Positions 16,342 to 24,763 of a stretch of DNA of 47,123 nt are shown here, piece after piece. The position numbers and the translations under genes are program-made. The notes beneath the pieces are model-generated. The model ran no database searches and was not told where the DNA came from. It saw nothing but the letters and a program-made list of their open reading frames with translations. The number at the start of each line of letters is the position of its first letter. Within the stretch, counting starts at the first letter, position 1. The stretch is from Gemmataceae bacterium (lineage in GTDB: Bacteria > Planctomycetota > Planctomycetia > Gemmatales > Gemmataceae), in assembly GCA_009692005.1 (NCBI GenBank), contig SHZZ01000027.1, positions 1 to 47,123 on the forward strand, written 5' to 3'.

Positions 16342-17460
16342 ATGCTTTTGACCCGACAATTTCTGGTCCTCCTTCCGCTACTGGCTCTGCTCCTGCTGGC
16401 AGGAGCAGATCTCCCCCCCAAGGAAGATTTCGACCGCAACCGCAGGCTGCTGGAAAAGTGGAAGGACGATCCCGAACACTACAGACAATTGCTGAAAGAC
16501 CAGGCCGCTTTTGAAGCCCTTCCTGAATCCGCCCGCAACCGCATTCGCTCTTTGGACAGAGAACTCGATCTGCTCGAAGATGGCGATCGCAAACGCTTCA
16601 TGGAAGTCTTGCGCAGGTATGGCTCCTGGGTTGACCTTTTGAGCCCAGCGAACAAAAAATTGCTCGAAAGCGCCAGCAGCAACGACCAGAAATTGACCTT
16701 GGTCAAACAAATCCTCGACAGAAATTGGGAGGAACGCCTGCCAAAGAGGGACCGCGATCTCCTGGCAGGGTTAATCGGCGAGAAGCGAAGCCAAGAAATT
16801 GCGCGCATACGGGAAGAGGAAAAGAAAAGGCGGGAGTTTTCCTCCCGGCCCAGGTTGCGCCCCAAGAAACTATCCGAACTGCCCGAAGAAGTTCGCAAAT
16901 TCGTGGAATCAATCCGGCCGCGATTTACCCAGGTGGAATCGGATCGCCTGGCTCGCATGGAGAAAAAGGGTGGCAACATTGCCAAGACCATTCTCGAACT
17001 TGCGGAGGCTCATCCCAATTATCCGGCCATCACTCCCGCCAAGGAAGGGATCATTACCTTCAAGGAACTGCCAGAGTCCATGCGTGAAAAACTCATCCAG
17101 GCCCGCGCCATGGCTGGAACCAAGGGATTGGACCTGGCCAAGGCGGAGGGCAAGTGGCCAGAATTCGCCCTGGCTGTTACCAATGTGATCCGCCTGAATC
17201 AGAAGGAGTTTCATTACCCGTTTGGCGCCAGCAGGGTGGCCGAGTTCCCTCCGGGAACCAGAGAGTTTCTCGATGAGATTCTGTTCCCTGCCCTGACGAC
17301 GCAAGAGAAATCCCGCCTGCAGGCCGCCGAGGGAAAATGGCCCGATTATCCCCAGCTCCTGGTTGAATTCGCCAGAGTCCACATGATTGTTATTCCGGGG
17401 ATTTCGCTCCCTGGGCCGCGCGAACTCTGGCGCTTCGCCAGGGGAACGCCTCTGCCATGA
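16342..17460 (+). CDS. Secreted charged helical protein of unknown function (sigma/anti-sigma operon)
   Basis: 372 residues with a signal peptide (1-22) rich in Leu. The mature chain is highly charged and mostly helical, with two or three repeated units of the sort 'LPesxRxrixxLdreL...'; for example ALPESARNRIRSLDREL and ELPESMREKLIQ. No enzymatic motif is recognised. Low-similarity matches to periplasmic DUF3106-like helical proteins are possible. It follows the anti-sigma gene by 13 bp and has its own ribosome-binding site (AAAGGA), so it belongs to the same operon. A role as a partner of the anti-sigma factor is plausible but not shown. Confidence 0.6.
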   Translation: MLLTRQFLVLLPLLALLLLAGADLPPKEDFDRNRRLLEKWKDDPEHYRQLLKDQAAFEALPESARNRIRSLDRELDLLEDGDRKRFMEVLRRYGSWVDLLSPANKKLLESASSNDQKLTLVKQILDRNWEERLPKRDRDLLAGLIGEKRSQEIARIREEEKKRREFSSRPRLRPKKLSELPEEVRKFVESIRPRFTQVESDRLARMEKKGGNIAKTILELAEAHPNYPAITPAKEGIITFKELPESMREKLIQARAMAGTKGLDLAKAEGKWPEFALAVTNVIRLNQKEFHYPFGASRVAEFPPGTREFLDEILFPALTTQEKSRLQAAEGKWPDYPQLLVEFARVHMIVIPGISLPGPRELWRFARGTPLP

Positions 17461-17526
17461 TTTTCCCTGGGTTCAAAGCGCAAGCACAACTTATTTTGTT
17501 TTCAAAAGTAATAAGCAGGAGTCATT

Positions 17527-17565
17527 AAAAAAAGCGCCCACCCTGAATTTGTCACAGGGTGAGCG
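17527..17565 (-). terminator. Strong rho-independent terminator of the DUF3500 gene
   Basis: Read on the minus strand, a stem of 12 positions with one mismatch (GCGCTCACCCTG at 17565-17554 with CAGGGTGGGCGC at 17545-17534) and a loop of 8 nt are followed directly by seven T. The position, 40 bp after the stop at 17605, and the T-run make it a canonical terminator. The + strand gene ending at 17460 may also use the stem, but it lacks a good T-run on that side. Confidence 0.8.
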
Positions 17566-17604
17566 CGTTATCGCTTTTCCAATTGCCTTTCAATCCACTG
17601 CCTT

Positions 17605-18663
17605 TTACCCCTTGGCATTCAAAGGAATGGACGGGTCGTCCGCCACATTTACCCAGACATGGACATGGGGAGAGCCGCGGAAGTACCATACGAAAGCCGG
17701 CCCTTCCAACCGCCAGTTGTCCCAGACCTTGTCGTTGCCAATATCACCCTGCTTGAAGAAGGTCAGGTGGCATTGGTCAAGCCCGCCCTGTTTTTCCAAA
17801 CAGGCAATGGCTTTCTTCTGATCATCAACACGGAACGGTTCAATCAACCCGGACAGCGCCCCTTGCAACTCCTTTTTCTGCGCGGAATCAAGCTTGGCCA
17901 CCGGAATGCCAGTGAACTTCGCCGCCCGCCCGCGGAACTCTACCGCAGACTCCGCCGGGGTTTTCTCCACCAGGGACAACGCTTTCTGCTCTTCACCCAG
18001 CAAAGTGTAGACCTTGTTCGCCCGCAGTGCTTGTTCCCAGAAGACATTGCCTTTATGGGTGGGGCCTTCGTTGAAAGTGTCGGCGGCGTGACCGTAGAAA
18101 ATCGGCCCGCCAAACGCCACATGATCTTCCGAGTTGCCATCCGCACGCAGGGTCATGTGCCGGCCAGTCATGACAAATTCAAATTTCCCATCTCCGGGCT
18201 TGCCGAAGATGGCAATGCTTTGCTCCGCTCCCCATGGCTTTCCGCCGGTGTCGTCCTTCAACTGCTTCAAGAACTTGGAATACCATTCCGGATTGACAAT
18301 TCCCTTGAAAATGTCGTGGACAAGGTCTTGCTGCTTCTTGGTGAAATAATTGCTGAGGATCTTGGGCGAAGTGATCTGCCAGTTATTGGAAACGAAAGTG
18401 CGGAGCGTGCCCCTGGCTTCCGCCTTATGGTCCCAGCCGAAGCACAATTGTTTTTTCTGGGTGTCGGTCAGGTTTTCGTAGAGGGCCTTGACGGCGGTTT
18501 CTGCCGGTTTGGAAAGGTCGGGTTCACCGGCCAAGGCCAGCGAACTGCCAGCCAGTGGTGCTGCTACAGCCGCCATCCCTGTCAACTTAAGAAAATCGCG
18601 GCGCGAGGAGCCGCCTTCAACTCCGTCCGCGGAACAATCGCTGCATTGTTGATTGGTCTTCAT
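17605..18663 (-). CDS. DUF3500 protein with Tat-type signal
   Basis: 352 residues. The N-terminus has a twin-arginine signal (SRRDFLKLTG near 20-29) followed by a hydrophobic stretch, so the folded protein is probably exported by Tat. The rest is a single DUF3500 domain, recognised from GRHMTLRADGNS, FGGPIFYGH, GNVFWEQALRANKVY and the final WYFRGSPHVHVWVN. DUF3500 proteins are common in Planctomycetes; no activity is established. The many His and Asp residues suggest metal binding. It shares strand with the [2Fe-2S] gene, whose stop is 133 bp upstream. Confidence 0.8.
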   Translation of the reverse strand: MKTNQQCSDCSADGVEGGSSRRDFLKLTGMAAVAAPLAGSSLALAGEPDLSKPAETAVKALYENLTDTQKKQLCFGWDHKAEARGTLRTFVSNNWQITSPKILSNYFTKKQQDLVHDIFKGIVNPEWYSKFLKQLKDDTGGKPWGAEQSIAIFGKPGDGKFEFVMTGRHMTLRADGNSEDHVAFGGPIFYGHAADTFNEGPTHKGNVFWEQALRANKVYTLLGEEQKALSLVEKTPAESAVEFRGRAAKFTGIPVAKLDSAQKKELQGALSGLIEPFRVDDQKKAIACLEKQGGLDQCHLTFFKQGDIGNDKVWDNWRLEGPAFVWYFRGSPHVHVWVNVADDPSIPLNAKG

Positions 18664-18796
18664 GCTTTTTCCTCTGAGAAGGTAATGGTCGGCTTTGCTA
18701 GCCAGGCAGGAACCGGTTGGATTGTAACACCACTTTGGCGGATGGGAATCAAATTTTTAAGAAGAAGGCGAATTGAGGCAGGAGGGGATTTTTTGG

Positions 18797-19105
18797 TTAT
18801 CTCGTCGGCGGTTTGCCCTTGCCCGAGCGAATATGCTCTTCCCTTCCCTTTTCGTACTCCTCCACGGAAATCGGCAGTTCCCCTTCCTGGCCCGATTGAC
18901 ATAGCGCGTGCATTTTCTTCAGGTAGGGAACACACCAGCCGCAACCCGTGCCGGCTCCGCCGCATTCCGACAACTGGCTGGCCACTTGCGGTTTTTCCAA
19001 CCGCAGGAAATTAAGCAATTTCCTCCGCGTTACATGGAAGCAATAACAGATTTTCACATCAGGGTTCATAAAGCCATTATGACGGAAGTTGCCATGGGTG
19101 CACAT
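18797..19105 (-). CDS. BFD-like [2Fe-2S]-binding protein
   Basis: 102 residues. The central part (about 15-65) has the four-cysteine pattern of bacterioferritin-associated ferredoxin-like domains: CYC followed about 30 residues later by CGGAGTGCGWC. BFD binds [2Fe-2S] and in other bacteria releases iron from bacterioferritin, while related domains are electron carriers in larger oxidoreductases. No bacterioferritin gene is nearby. The start is placed at ATG 19105; an internal ATG at 19069 (MNPDVKICYC) is an alternative and would give 90 residues. The C-terminal 35 residues are charged and of unknown role. Confidence 0.75.
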   Translation of the reverse strand: MCTHGNFRHNGFMNPDVKICYCFHVTRRKLLNFLRLEKPQVASQLSECGGAGTGCGWCVPYLKKMHALCQSGQEGELPISVEEYEKGREEHIRSGKGKPPTR

Positions 19106-19241
19106 CTTTCCCTTTTTCCACTTGTTCCCGGGTTCCTGAACTGAAGGGAAAACCCCTTGAAAGGAGCCAAATCTATGGTATGAGCAGCCTCAAGTGAAAG
19201 TGACTCGTTGGAGGGCTAGGTTGGTTGGAACAAAAGGGATA

Positions 19242-20348
19242 ATGGGCAAGCTTCCCATTTTGACTTCTGGGGTTTCCCGAAGGCTTTTGGCTTTGGGACT
19301 GGCTCTTTTTTTGTTTCACCCACCAACAGTTTGTGGACAAGGCCCAACGCCTTTGAGCCCTGAAGTGCCCCCGGTTCTTGGCCAACCCATTCAAATTCAT
19401 GGGCCAGGGGGAATTGGCCCCGCGCCACTGGGCGCACCGCCCAGATCGGCACTCGATCCGATTAACCTCGACCCGGTTCCGCCACCTTTGTTTCCCAATC
19501 CCCAGTTAACGGAGGACGATTTCCTGCGCGTCGCCGGAGTTTACGGCGCGGTGCGTCCAGAACCGGCCATCTTTTTCAATTCGGATACCGGCGCCTTGAT
19601 TCCACGCCTGAAAAATAATCTCCAATCGACCGTGGTCTTTCCCAATGGGGTGGTGGCTACTGTCAATGTCCCCACCACCGATTTGAATTGGGGCGCCAAC
19701 TTCAAAATAGAATTGGGATACCGCCTGCCCGATACTTTGGGCGCCTTCGCCATGTCCTGGCGCAATTTCAACGCGGAAGGGAATGGCGACGAACCTTATT
19801 TGCTTGGCTCAGCGCCGGTCAAAACCCGCCTGACGGTCAACCTGGGCGATTTCGATTACCTGTCCGCCCCTTTCATTTTTTCACCGAGATTTGACGCCCA
19901 GTACCGCATTGGCGCGCGCATCGCAGGGGTTTATTTCGACACCGCGCAACAAAACGAACTCTTCGCCCAGCACGAAAGCAACTACATGTTTGGCGGCGGG
20001 CCGCACTTTTACCTGGAAGGGTCGCACCGGTTTGTCCGCGTGCCGGGGCTTTCGGCCTTCGCTGGCCTCGACACCGCGGTAATTTTGGGCCAGGTGACGC
20101 AGCGCTTCACCGCGAAAATTCTACCCAACCAGATCGATTACCAGGCCTACTCTCAGCAATTCAAAATTATTTCCGTCCCCTCAGTGAACTTTCAGACCGG
20201 TTTAAGTTTCACTCCATGGGGCGCCCACTACCTCAAGTTTTCCACCGGCGTCCAGTTGGAATACTGGTGGGACCTGGGAAATATCTACAATTCCACAGCA
20301 ACGCTCGGCGATCTCGGCTTATTCCTCCGGGGGCAGGTCGACTTTTGA
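19242..20348 (+). CDS. BBP7-type outer-membrane beta-barrel protein
   Basis: 368 residues from ATG 19242, with AAGGG about 5 nt upstream; the in-frame GTG 19194 would add 16 residues before the signal peptide. The signal peptide covers about 1-33. A Pro-rich segment (40-85) precedes a chain of amphipathic beta-strands with regular aromatic ends (for example LELGYRLPD-type strands, GVQLEYWWDL, and a terminal LFLRGQVDF). Ending on an aromatic after a strand is typical of outer-membrane barrels. I relate it to the planctomycete BBP7/Lpg1974 group. Substrate or ligand is unknown. Confidence 0.7.
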   Translation: MGKLPILTSGVSRRLLALGLALFLFHPPTVCGQGPTPLSPEVPPVLGQPIQIHGPGGIGPAPLGAPPRSALDPINLDPVPPPLFPNPQLTEDDFLRVAGVYGAVRPEPAIFFNSDTGALIPRLKNNLQSTVVFPNGVVATVNVPTTDLNWGANFKIELGYRLPDTLGAFAMSWRNFNAEGNGDEPYLLGSAPVKTRLTVNLGDFDYLSAPFIFSPRFDAQYRIGARIAGVYFDTAQQNELFAQHESNYMFGGGPHFYLEGSHRFVRVPGLSAFAGLDTAVILGQVTQRFTAKILPNQIDYQAYSQQFKIISVPSVNFQTGLSFTPWGAHYLKFSTGVQLEYWWDLGNIYNSTATLGDLGLFLRGQVDF

Positions 20349-20429
20349 TTTCTTCTCCTATTCCACCCCGCCAGCAAATAAGATACTTCCCATTGATAAA
20401 ACCCTTCTATTAATGAAACGAGTTGTCCA

Positions 20430-21425
20430 ATGAACCTGCGCCTGTTGGGAAAAACCGGGATGAAGGTGAGCGAGTTGTGTATGGGCACCATGACCTTTGG
20501 CCGCCAGTGCGATGAGCAGACTTCTTTTGCCATCATGGATCAGGCGGCAAACGGCGGCGTGAATTTCATCGACACCGCCGATGTCTACCCTGTGCCTCCC
20601 GGCCCTGACGCCTGGGGAAAAACCGAGGAGATCGTCGGCAAGTGGCTGAAAGGAAAAAGGCAGCAGTTTGTCCTGGGCAGCAAATGCCGGCAGCGGGTTG
20701 GTCTTGGGGCCAACGAAGAAGGCCTTTCCCCCCGCCATATCATCCTTGCGGTCGAGGCCAGTTTGAAGAGATTAAACACCGACTACATCGACCTTTACCA
20801 GGCGCATGCGCCCGACCCCAACACCCCTTTAGAGGTTACCCTCCGGGCCATGGAAGACCTGCAGCGGCAAGGAAAAGTCCGCGCACTGGGCTGCTCAAAT
20901 TACCCCGCCTGGCAAGTGGCGCTGGCCATTGGCATTGCCGATAAAATGGGCTGGTCCGGCTGGGCCACGGTGCAACCGAGGTACAACCTGCTCTTCCGCG
21001 ATATCGAAGGAGAACTCCTGCCCTTGTGCAGGGAGAAAAATCTTGCCGTGCTTTGTTACAACCCCTTGGCCGGAGGCATGCTTACGGGGAAGTATAAGAC
21101 GGCGGAAGCCCCGGTTGAAGGAACGCGCTTTGCCCTGGGCATTACCGGGGAACTTTACAGGGCACGGTATTGGCACCGGGCCAATGTGACCGAGGTCGCC
21201 AGATTGAAGGAACTTTTTCAAGCGCGGGGGAAATCGCTAACCACGGCTGCGGTGGCCTGGGTCCTGGCCCAACCGGGCGTAACTGCAGCAATCATTGGGG
21301 CCTCAAAACCGGAGCAACTGGCGGAAAGCCTGCAATCCACAGCCTTCGCCTGGGGCGAGGGGGAAAAGGAAGCGTGCGATTTGGCCTGGCACAATTTGCC
21401 CCGGATGCCTAAACCTCCCGCATAA
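20430..21425 (+). CDS. Aldo/keto reductase
   Basis: 331 residues, a TIM-barrel NAD(P)H-dependent oxidoreductase of the YdhF/YajO-like branch. The catalytic tetrad can be placed: Asp and Tyr in NFIDTADVYP, Lys in FVLGSKC, His in LYQAHAPDP. GCSNYPAWQVALA and the cofactor-binding end GVTAAIIGASKPEQL are typical. The substrate is unknown. It begins 81 bp after the porin gene with no clear ribosome-binding site. Confidence 0.88.
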   Translation: MNLRLLGKTGMKVSELCMGTMTFGRQCDEQTSFAIMDQAANGGVNFIDTADVYPVPPGPDAWGKTEEIVGKWLKGKRQQFVLGSKCRQRVGLGANEEGLSPRHIILAVEASLKRLNTDYIDLYQAHAPDPNTPLEVTLRAMEDLQRQGKVRALGCSNYPAWQVALAIGIADKMGWSGWATVQPRYNLLFRDIEGELLPLCREKNLAVLCYNPLAGGMLTGKYKTAEAPVEGTRFALGITGELYRARYWHRANVTEVARLKELFQARGKSLTTAAVAWVLAQPGVTAAIIGASKPEQLAESLQSTAFAWGEGEKEACDLAWHNLPRMPKPPA

Positions 21426-21547
21426 TTTAGGAAATTACTTGAATTTCTCCCCGATACCAGAGATACTTTCCTAAGAACCTGCCTGCTCCCCTCTCAAGGG
21501 GACGATATTGTTATTACCTGCCAGTCCGCATCCAGGAGATTTTTAAC

Positions 21548-23011
21548 ATGCTGGTAATTCCTTCTTGGCCAGGAAAAGACACTTGTGACGGGGTCACCCG
21601 CCGGGAAATTTTGCGGGTAGGCGGTTCTGCCGCCTTCGGCCTTTCCCTGGCTGATGTGCTCCGCTTGCAAAACCTCCAGGCCGCTTCCAGCCAATTTTCC
21701 GGCGGCCCGGGATTTGGCAAAGCCAAGAGCGTTATTCTCCTTTATTTGCAAGGCGGGCCTAGCCACCTCGATCTTTGGGACCCCAAGGAAAATGTCCCGG
21801 ACAATGTCCGCAGCGTTTTCAAACCGATCGACACCAAATTGCCTGGGGTTAAGTTCACCGAAATACTCCCGAAGCTGGCGCAGGTGAATGACAAATTCAC
21901 CATGATCCGCTCCATGAGCTACACGCCGGTGGGATTGTTCAACCACACCGCGGCCATCTACCAGATGTTAACTGGCTACACCGCTGACAAGGTTAGTCCT
22001 TCGGGCCAATTGGAACCGCCCAGCCCCAAAGATTTCCCCACCGCCGGTTCACAAGTCGTTCGACTCAAGCCGCCTACCAAGCCCATGCTTCCCTTCGTCA
22101 TGCTGCCCAGGCCGTTGCAGGAAAGCAATGTCGTGGGTAAGGGCGGGTCGGCAGGGTTTTTGGGAAAAGCTTACGACCCTTACCTGCTGTATCCCCCAGG
22201 CGACGACATGGACCTGACCAAGATGGAGCGCATCAAGGTCGATGACTTGAAATTGCGCGACGAGATCACCTCGCGTCGGTTGGAAAGGCGCGCCAGCCTT
22301 CGGGAAACCATTAATAAGGGCCTGCCCGCCATCGAAGCGGCCACATCCAAACACGAACTCGACAGCTACTACAGCAAGGCTCTTAGCCTGGTGATTTCCG
22401 GCAACGCCCGCAAGGCTTTCGATCTCGGGCTGGAACCCAAGAGCCTCCGCGAACGGTACGGCATGAATACTTTCGGTCAAAGCTGCCTTTTGGCTCGCCG
22501 ACTGGTAGAAGCCGGCACGCGCTTTGTTGAAGTCAACTGGCCCAAGGTTGCCAATTCCGACAATCATTCCTGGGATGTCCATGCCGGGCTATCCAACAGA
22601 ATGAAGACCCAATCGGGGCCGATGCTCGACGCCGGATTGAGCGCCTTGTTTGCCGACCTCGATGAACGCGGAATGCTTTCTGAAACCCTGGTGATTGCGG
22701 TGGGTGAATTCGGCCGCAGCCCGCAGCGGGGTGTCAGCACCTCCGGCAACCAGAACCAGGACGACGGCCGCGACCACTGGCCCTACTGTTACACCGCCGT
22801 GGTGGGCGGGGCCGGCGCCAAGCGCGGTCTGGTCTATGGCAAATCCGATAAAACCGCTTCCGCACCGGTCGATTCCCCGGTTCACCCGAAGGAATTGCTG
22901 GCCACGCTTTATTTCTCCCTGGGCATCGATCCCTCGACAATGGTCCTCAACCATTTGAACCAGCCGCGGGAACTGGTGCAGGGAGAACCGGTGACCTCGA
23001 TCCTTGCCTAG
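21548..23011 (+). CDS. DUF1501 protein, solitary copy
   Basis: 487 residues. The N-terminus has a Tat-like [22 protein letters not shown]. The body shows the DUF1501 landmarks: [17 protein letters not shown], a central helical region, [19 protein letters not shown] and [16 protein letters not shown]. The fold is related to alkaline phosphatase/sulfatase enzymes, but catalytic activity of the group is not established. In planctomycetes these genes usually sit directly next to a DUF1549/1553 gene; this copy does not, in contrast to the one at 38921. AGGAG 8-9 nt before ATG 21548 supports the start. A terminator follows at 23038. Confidence 0.85.
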   Translation: MLVIPSWPGKDTCDGVTRREILRVGGSAAFGLSLADVLRLQNLQAASSQFSGGPGFGKAKSVILLYLQGGPSHLDLWDPKENVPDNVRSVFKPIDTKLPGVKFTEILPKLAQVNDKFTMIRSMSYTPVGLFNHTAAIYQMLTGYTADKVSPSGQLEPPSPKDFPTAGSQVVRLKPPTKPMLPFVMLPRPLQESNVVGKGGSAGFLGKAYDPYLLYPPGDDMDLTKMERIKVDDLKLRDEITSRRLERRASLRETINKGLPAIEAATSKHELDSYYSKALSLVISGNARKAFDLGLEPKSLRERYGMNTFGQSCLLARRLVEAGTRFVEVNWPKVANSDNHSWDVHAGLSNRMKTQSGPMLDAGLSALFADLDERGMLSETLVIAVGEFGRSPQRGVSTSGNQNQDDGRDHWPYCYTAVVGGAGAKRGLVYGKSDKTASAPVDSPVHPKELLATLYFSLGIDPSTMVLNHLNQPRELVQGEPVTSILA

Positions 23012-23037
23012 ACAAGGACCGGTTCTGGGATAAAAAT

Positions 23038-23074
23038 AACGGTCGGCAAACTTTTGTCGGCCGTTTCCTTTTTG
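23038..23074 (+). terminator. Rho-independent terminator after DUF1501
   Basis: A 13-position stem with two G-U pairs (AACGGTCGGCAAA at 23038-23050 with TTTGTCGGCCGTT at 23053-23065) has its top A/T pairs opening as loop, followed by T-rich sequence to 23074. The next start codon is 8 bp further on, so the HPF1-like gene is either read through, weakly terminated upstream, or has its own signal overlapping this element. Confidence 0.65.
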
Positions 23075-23081
23075 GGTCTTT

Positions 23082-23966
23082 ATGCCGCGCTTCGCTCTCA
23101 GAAAAAAACGCCTCGAGGAGGCCTATGGCTTCCCCCTTCCCGATTGCCTTTACCAATTTTGGGACTTCGCCAAGGCGCTTTCCCCCTTGGATCCCTTGAA
23201 ATGCCTTGAGGAACCGCTGGGAATTTTCCTGGTTGGGCCTTTTGAAATTTTGCATGGCTGCCTCGACCATTACCACGGCCCTATTCCCTTAAACCTGCAT
23301 TGGCGTTATTCCCTCGATCCGCCTGAGTTTATGACACTGATGGCTTCCGGGAACAATGGCTGGCACGCCGGGCTTTACTTCGACCTTCCCGATAGCCGAC
23401 ATTTCTCTTTCGCCTCGTACCACGCAGCCGAGGGTCTGGAATTTTCCCTGGATGGACATGACCCTTTCTCCGCCCTTTTGGCTTATTGCCAAGAACGGAA
23501 CGAGTTCCAGGCGCTGGGTGAGGGGCTGGAATTTCCCCAGGATTCTTCCACCGCGATTGAAAAAACTCAAAAGGTTCTCGGGCGCTACCAAAAGCGGGAA
23601 TTGAATCGGGCGCCCAGAAGAGTCGGCCTGAAAACCCTCGACGGCATGGGGGTGGTGGCGCCGGCAAAATCCTGCGCACCCTTTACTAAAAAAACTCAAA
23701 AGGCCTTTACTCAGCCCTGGACCGATTCCTTTTTTCACCTTGCGCTTGAGGAGGCAGGCCGGCATTTGCAAGCTGGAGCGCCGGGGTCCGCGCTTAAGCT
23801 GGCCAAGGATGTTTGGGCCGCAGGGGAAGAAGCCAGCATGAGGCAAGCGGCCGAGATCATGATGGGGGCTTATGAAGCCCTGGGCCGGGAACCTTTCAAA
23901 CAGATACTTGAAGGCCATATGGCCAACTTGAACCGCCCCTGGCTCGACATCCTCGACGCGGGATAA
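23082..23966 (+). CDS. HPF1-like protein (DUF2228 family)
   Basis: 294 residues related along their whole length to human HPF1, compared from memory. Matches in order: YQFWDFAKALSPLDP (24-38) to HPF1 YHFWKFCEELDPEKP; LVGPFEIL (50-57) to LVGPYDIL; LNLHWRYSLDPPEF (70-83) to FNLHWRFYYDPPEF; DGMGVVAPA (187-195) to HGAGLVVPV; FFHLALEEAG (217-226) to FVQFANDECD; FKQILEGHMAN (272-282) to FAEIIEEHLAN. In human HPF1 the acidic pair D283-E284 lends its Glu to the PARP1/2 active site; here the aligned pair is E223-E224. The region before it is about 25 residues shorter than in HPF1. No PARP-type transferase is in the window, so partner and role are unknown. ATG 23082 has no ribosome-binding site. Confidence 0.85.
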   Translation: MPRFALRKKRLEEAYGFPLPDCLYQFWDFAKALSPLDPLKCLEEPLGIFLVGPFEILHGCLDHYHGPIPLNLHWRYSLDPPEFMTLMASGNNGWHAGLYFDLPDSRHFSFASYHAAEGLEFSLDGHDPFSALLAYCQERNEFQALGEGLEFPQDSSTAIEKTQKVLGRYQKRELNRAPRRVGLKTLDGMGVVAPAKSCAPFTKKTQKAFTQPWTDSFFHLALEEAGRHLQAGAPGSALKLAKDVWAAGEEASMRQAAEIMMGAYEALGREPFKQILEGHMANLNRPWLDILDAG

Positions 23967-24028
23967 TTCCATCGTAAAATCTCTGCCCGCCTTTTGCTCG
24001 CAGATGCCTTCCCTCCCATAAACTAACT

Positions 24029-24763
24029 ATGGCCCATGGCAATTATTTTCTCCAAGGGAACGGCATCGTGGCAGAACCAGCGTTAAAAGTTCTTTTTGAA
24101 GACAACCACCTGCTGGTGCTGGCCAAGCCGCCAGGGTTGCCCACGGCCCATGGCGCCATCCGCGGGGTGTCCCTGTTTGATCATGCCAAAGACTACCTCA
24201 AGCATAAGTACAACAAACCCGGTAATGTTTACCTGGGCCTGGTTCACAGGCTCGACCAGGCGGTTTCAGGCGTGGTCGTGTTCGCACGCACCAGCAAGGC
24301 TGCCGCCCGACTTTGCGAACAATTTCGACTGGGGACGGTTCAAAAAACTTACCTGGCGGCAACGGAATCGCCCCCCGCGCCCCCCGTCGGCACCCTCCGA
24401 GATTTCCTGCAACCCCTTGAGGCAGAAAAAAAGGTCCAGGTTTCCCCCCGAGCAGAGGGGGCCAAAGAGGCCATTACAGAATATCAAACCCTTTTATCGG
24501 AAGCCGGGGTGACCCTGGTCAAGCTGCATCCCAGAACAGGAAGAAAACACCAGCTCCGGGTCCAGCTTGCCGTTCGGGGATGGCCCATTGTTGGGGATGG
24601 GAAGTACGGAGCGCAGAAGAAATTTCCCCATGGCATCGCCCTGCATGGGCTCGCGATAGAGATCCTTCATCCGGTGACAAAGAAGGCCATGACTTTCACC
24701 ATGCTGCCGCCCTTGAAATGGCTCAGGGAATTCGGCCCTTGGGTTAATGCGGTGTTGGCGTGA
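24029..24763 (+). CDS. RluA/RluD-family pseudouridine synthase
   Basis: 244 residues. Converts uridine to pseudouridine in rRNA or tRNA. The catalytic Asp lies in VHRLDQAVSGVVVFARTSKA near 75; the family signatures LAKPPGLPTAHG and LHPRTGRKHQLRVQLA are both present. There is no S4-type N-terminal RNA-binding domain, unlike RluC and RluD of E. coli, so the target is uncertain. The start may instead be GTG 24068, which has AAGGGA about 8 nt upstream and would remove 13 residues. The stop overlaps the next gene's GTG by 4 bp. Confidence 0.87.
   Translation: MAHGNYFLQGNGIVAEPALKVLFEDNHLLVLAKPPGLPTAHGAIRGVSLFDHAKDYLKHKYNKPGNVYLGLVHRLDQAVSGVVVFARTSKAAARLCEQFRLGTVQKTYLAATESPPAPPVGTLRDFLQPLEAEKKVQVSPRAEGAKEAITEYQTLLSEAGVTLVKLHPRTGRKHQLRVQLAVRGWPIVGDGKYGAQKKFPHGIALHGLAIEILHPVTKKAMTFTMLPPLKWLREFGPWVNAVLA

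Noticed and set aside
17659-19014. 451-residue + strand ORF across the DUF3500 and BFD-like genes
   Set aside because: Antisense to two recognised families and runs through their gap; no domain seen.
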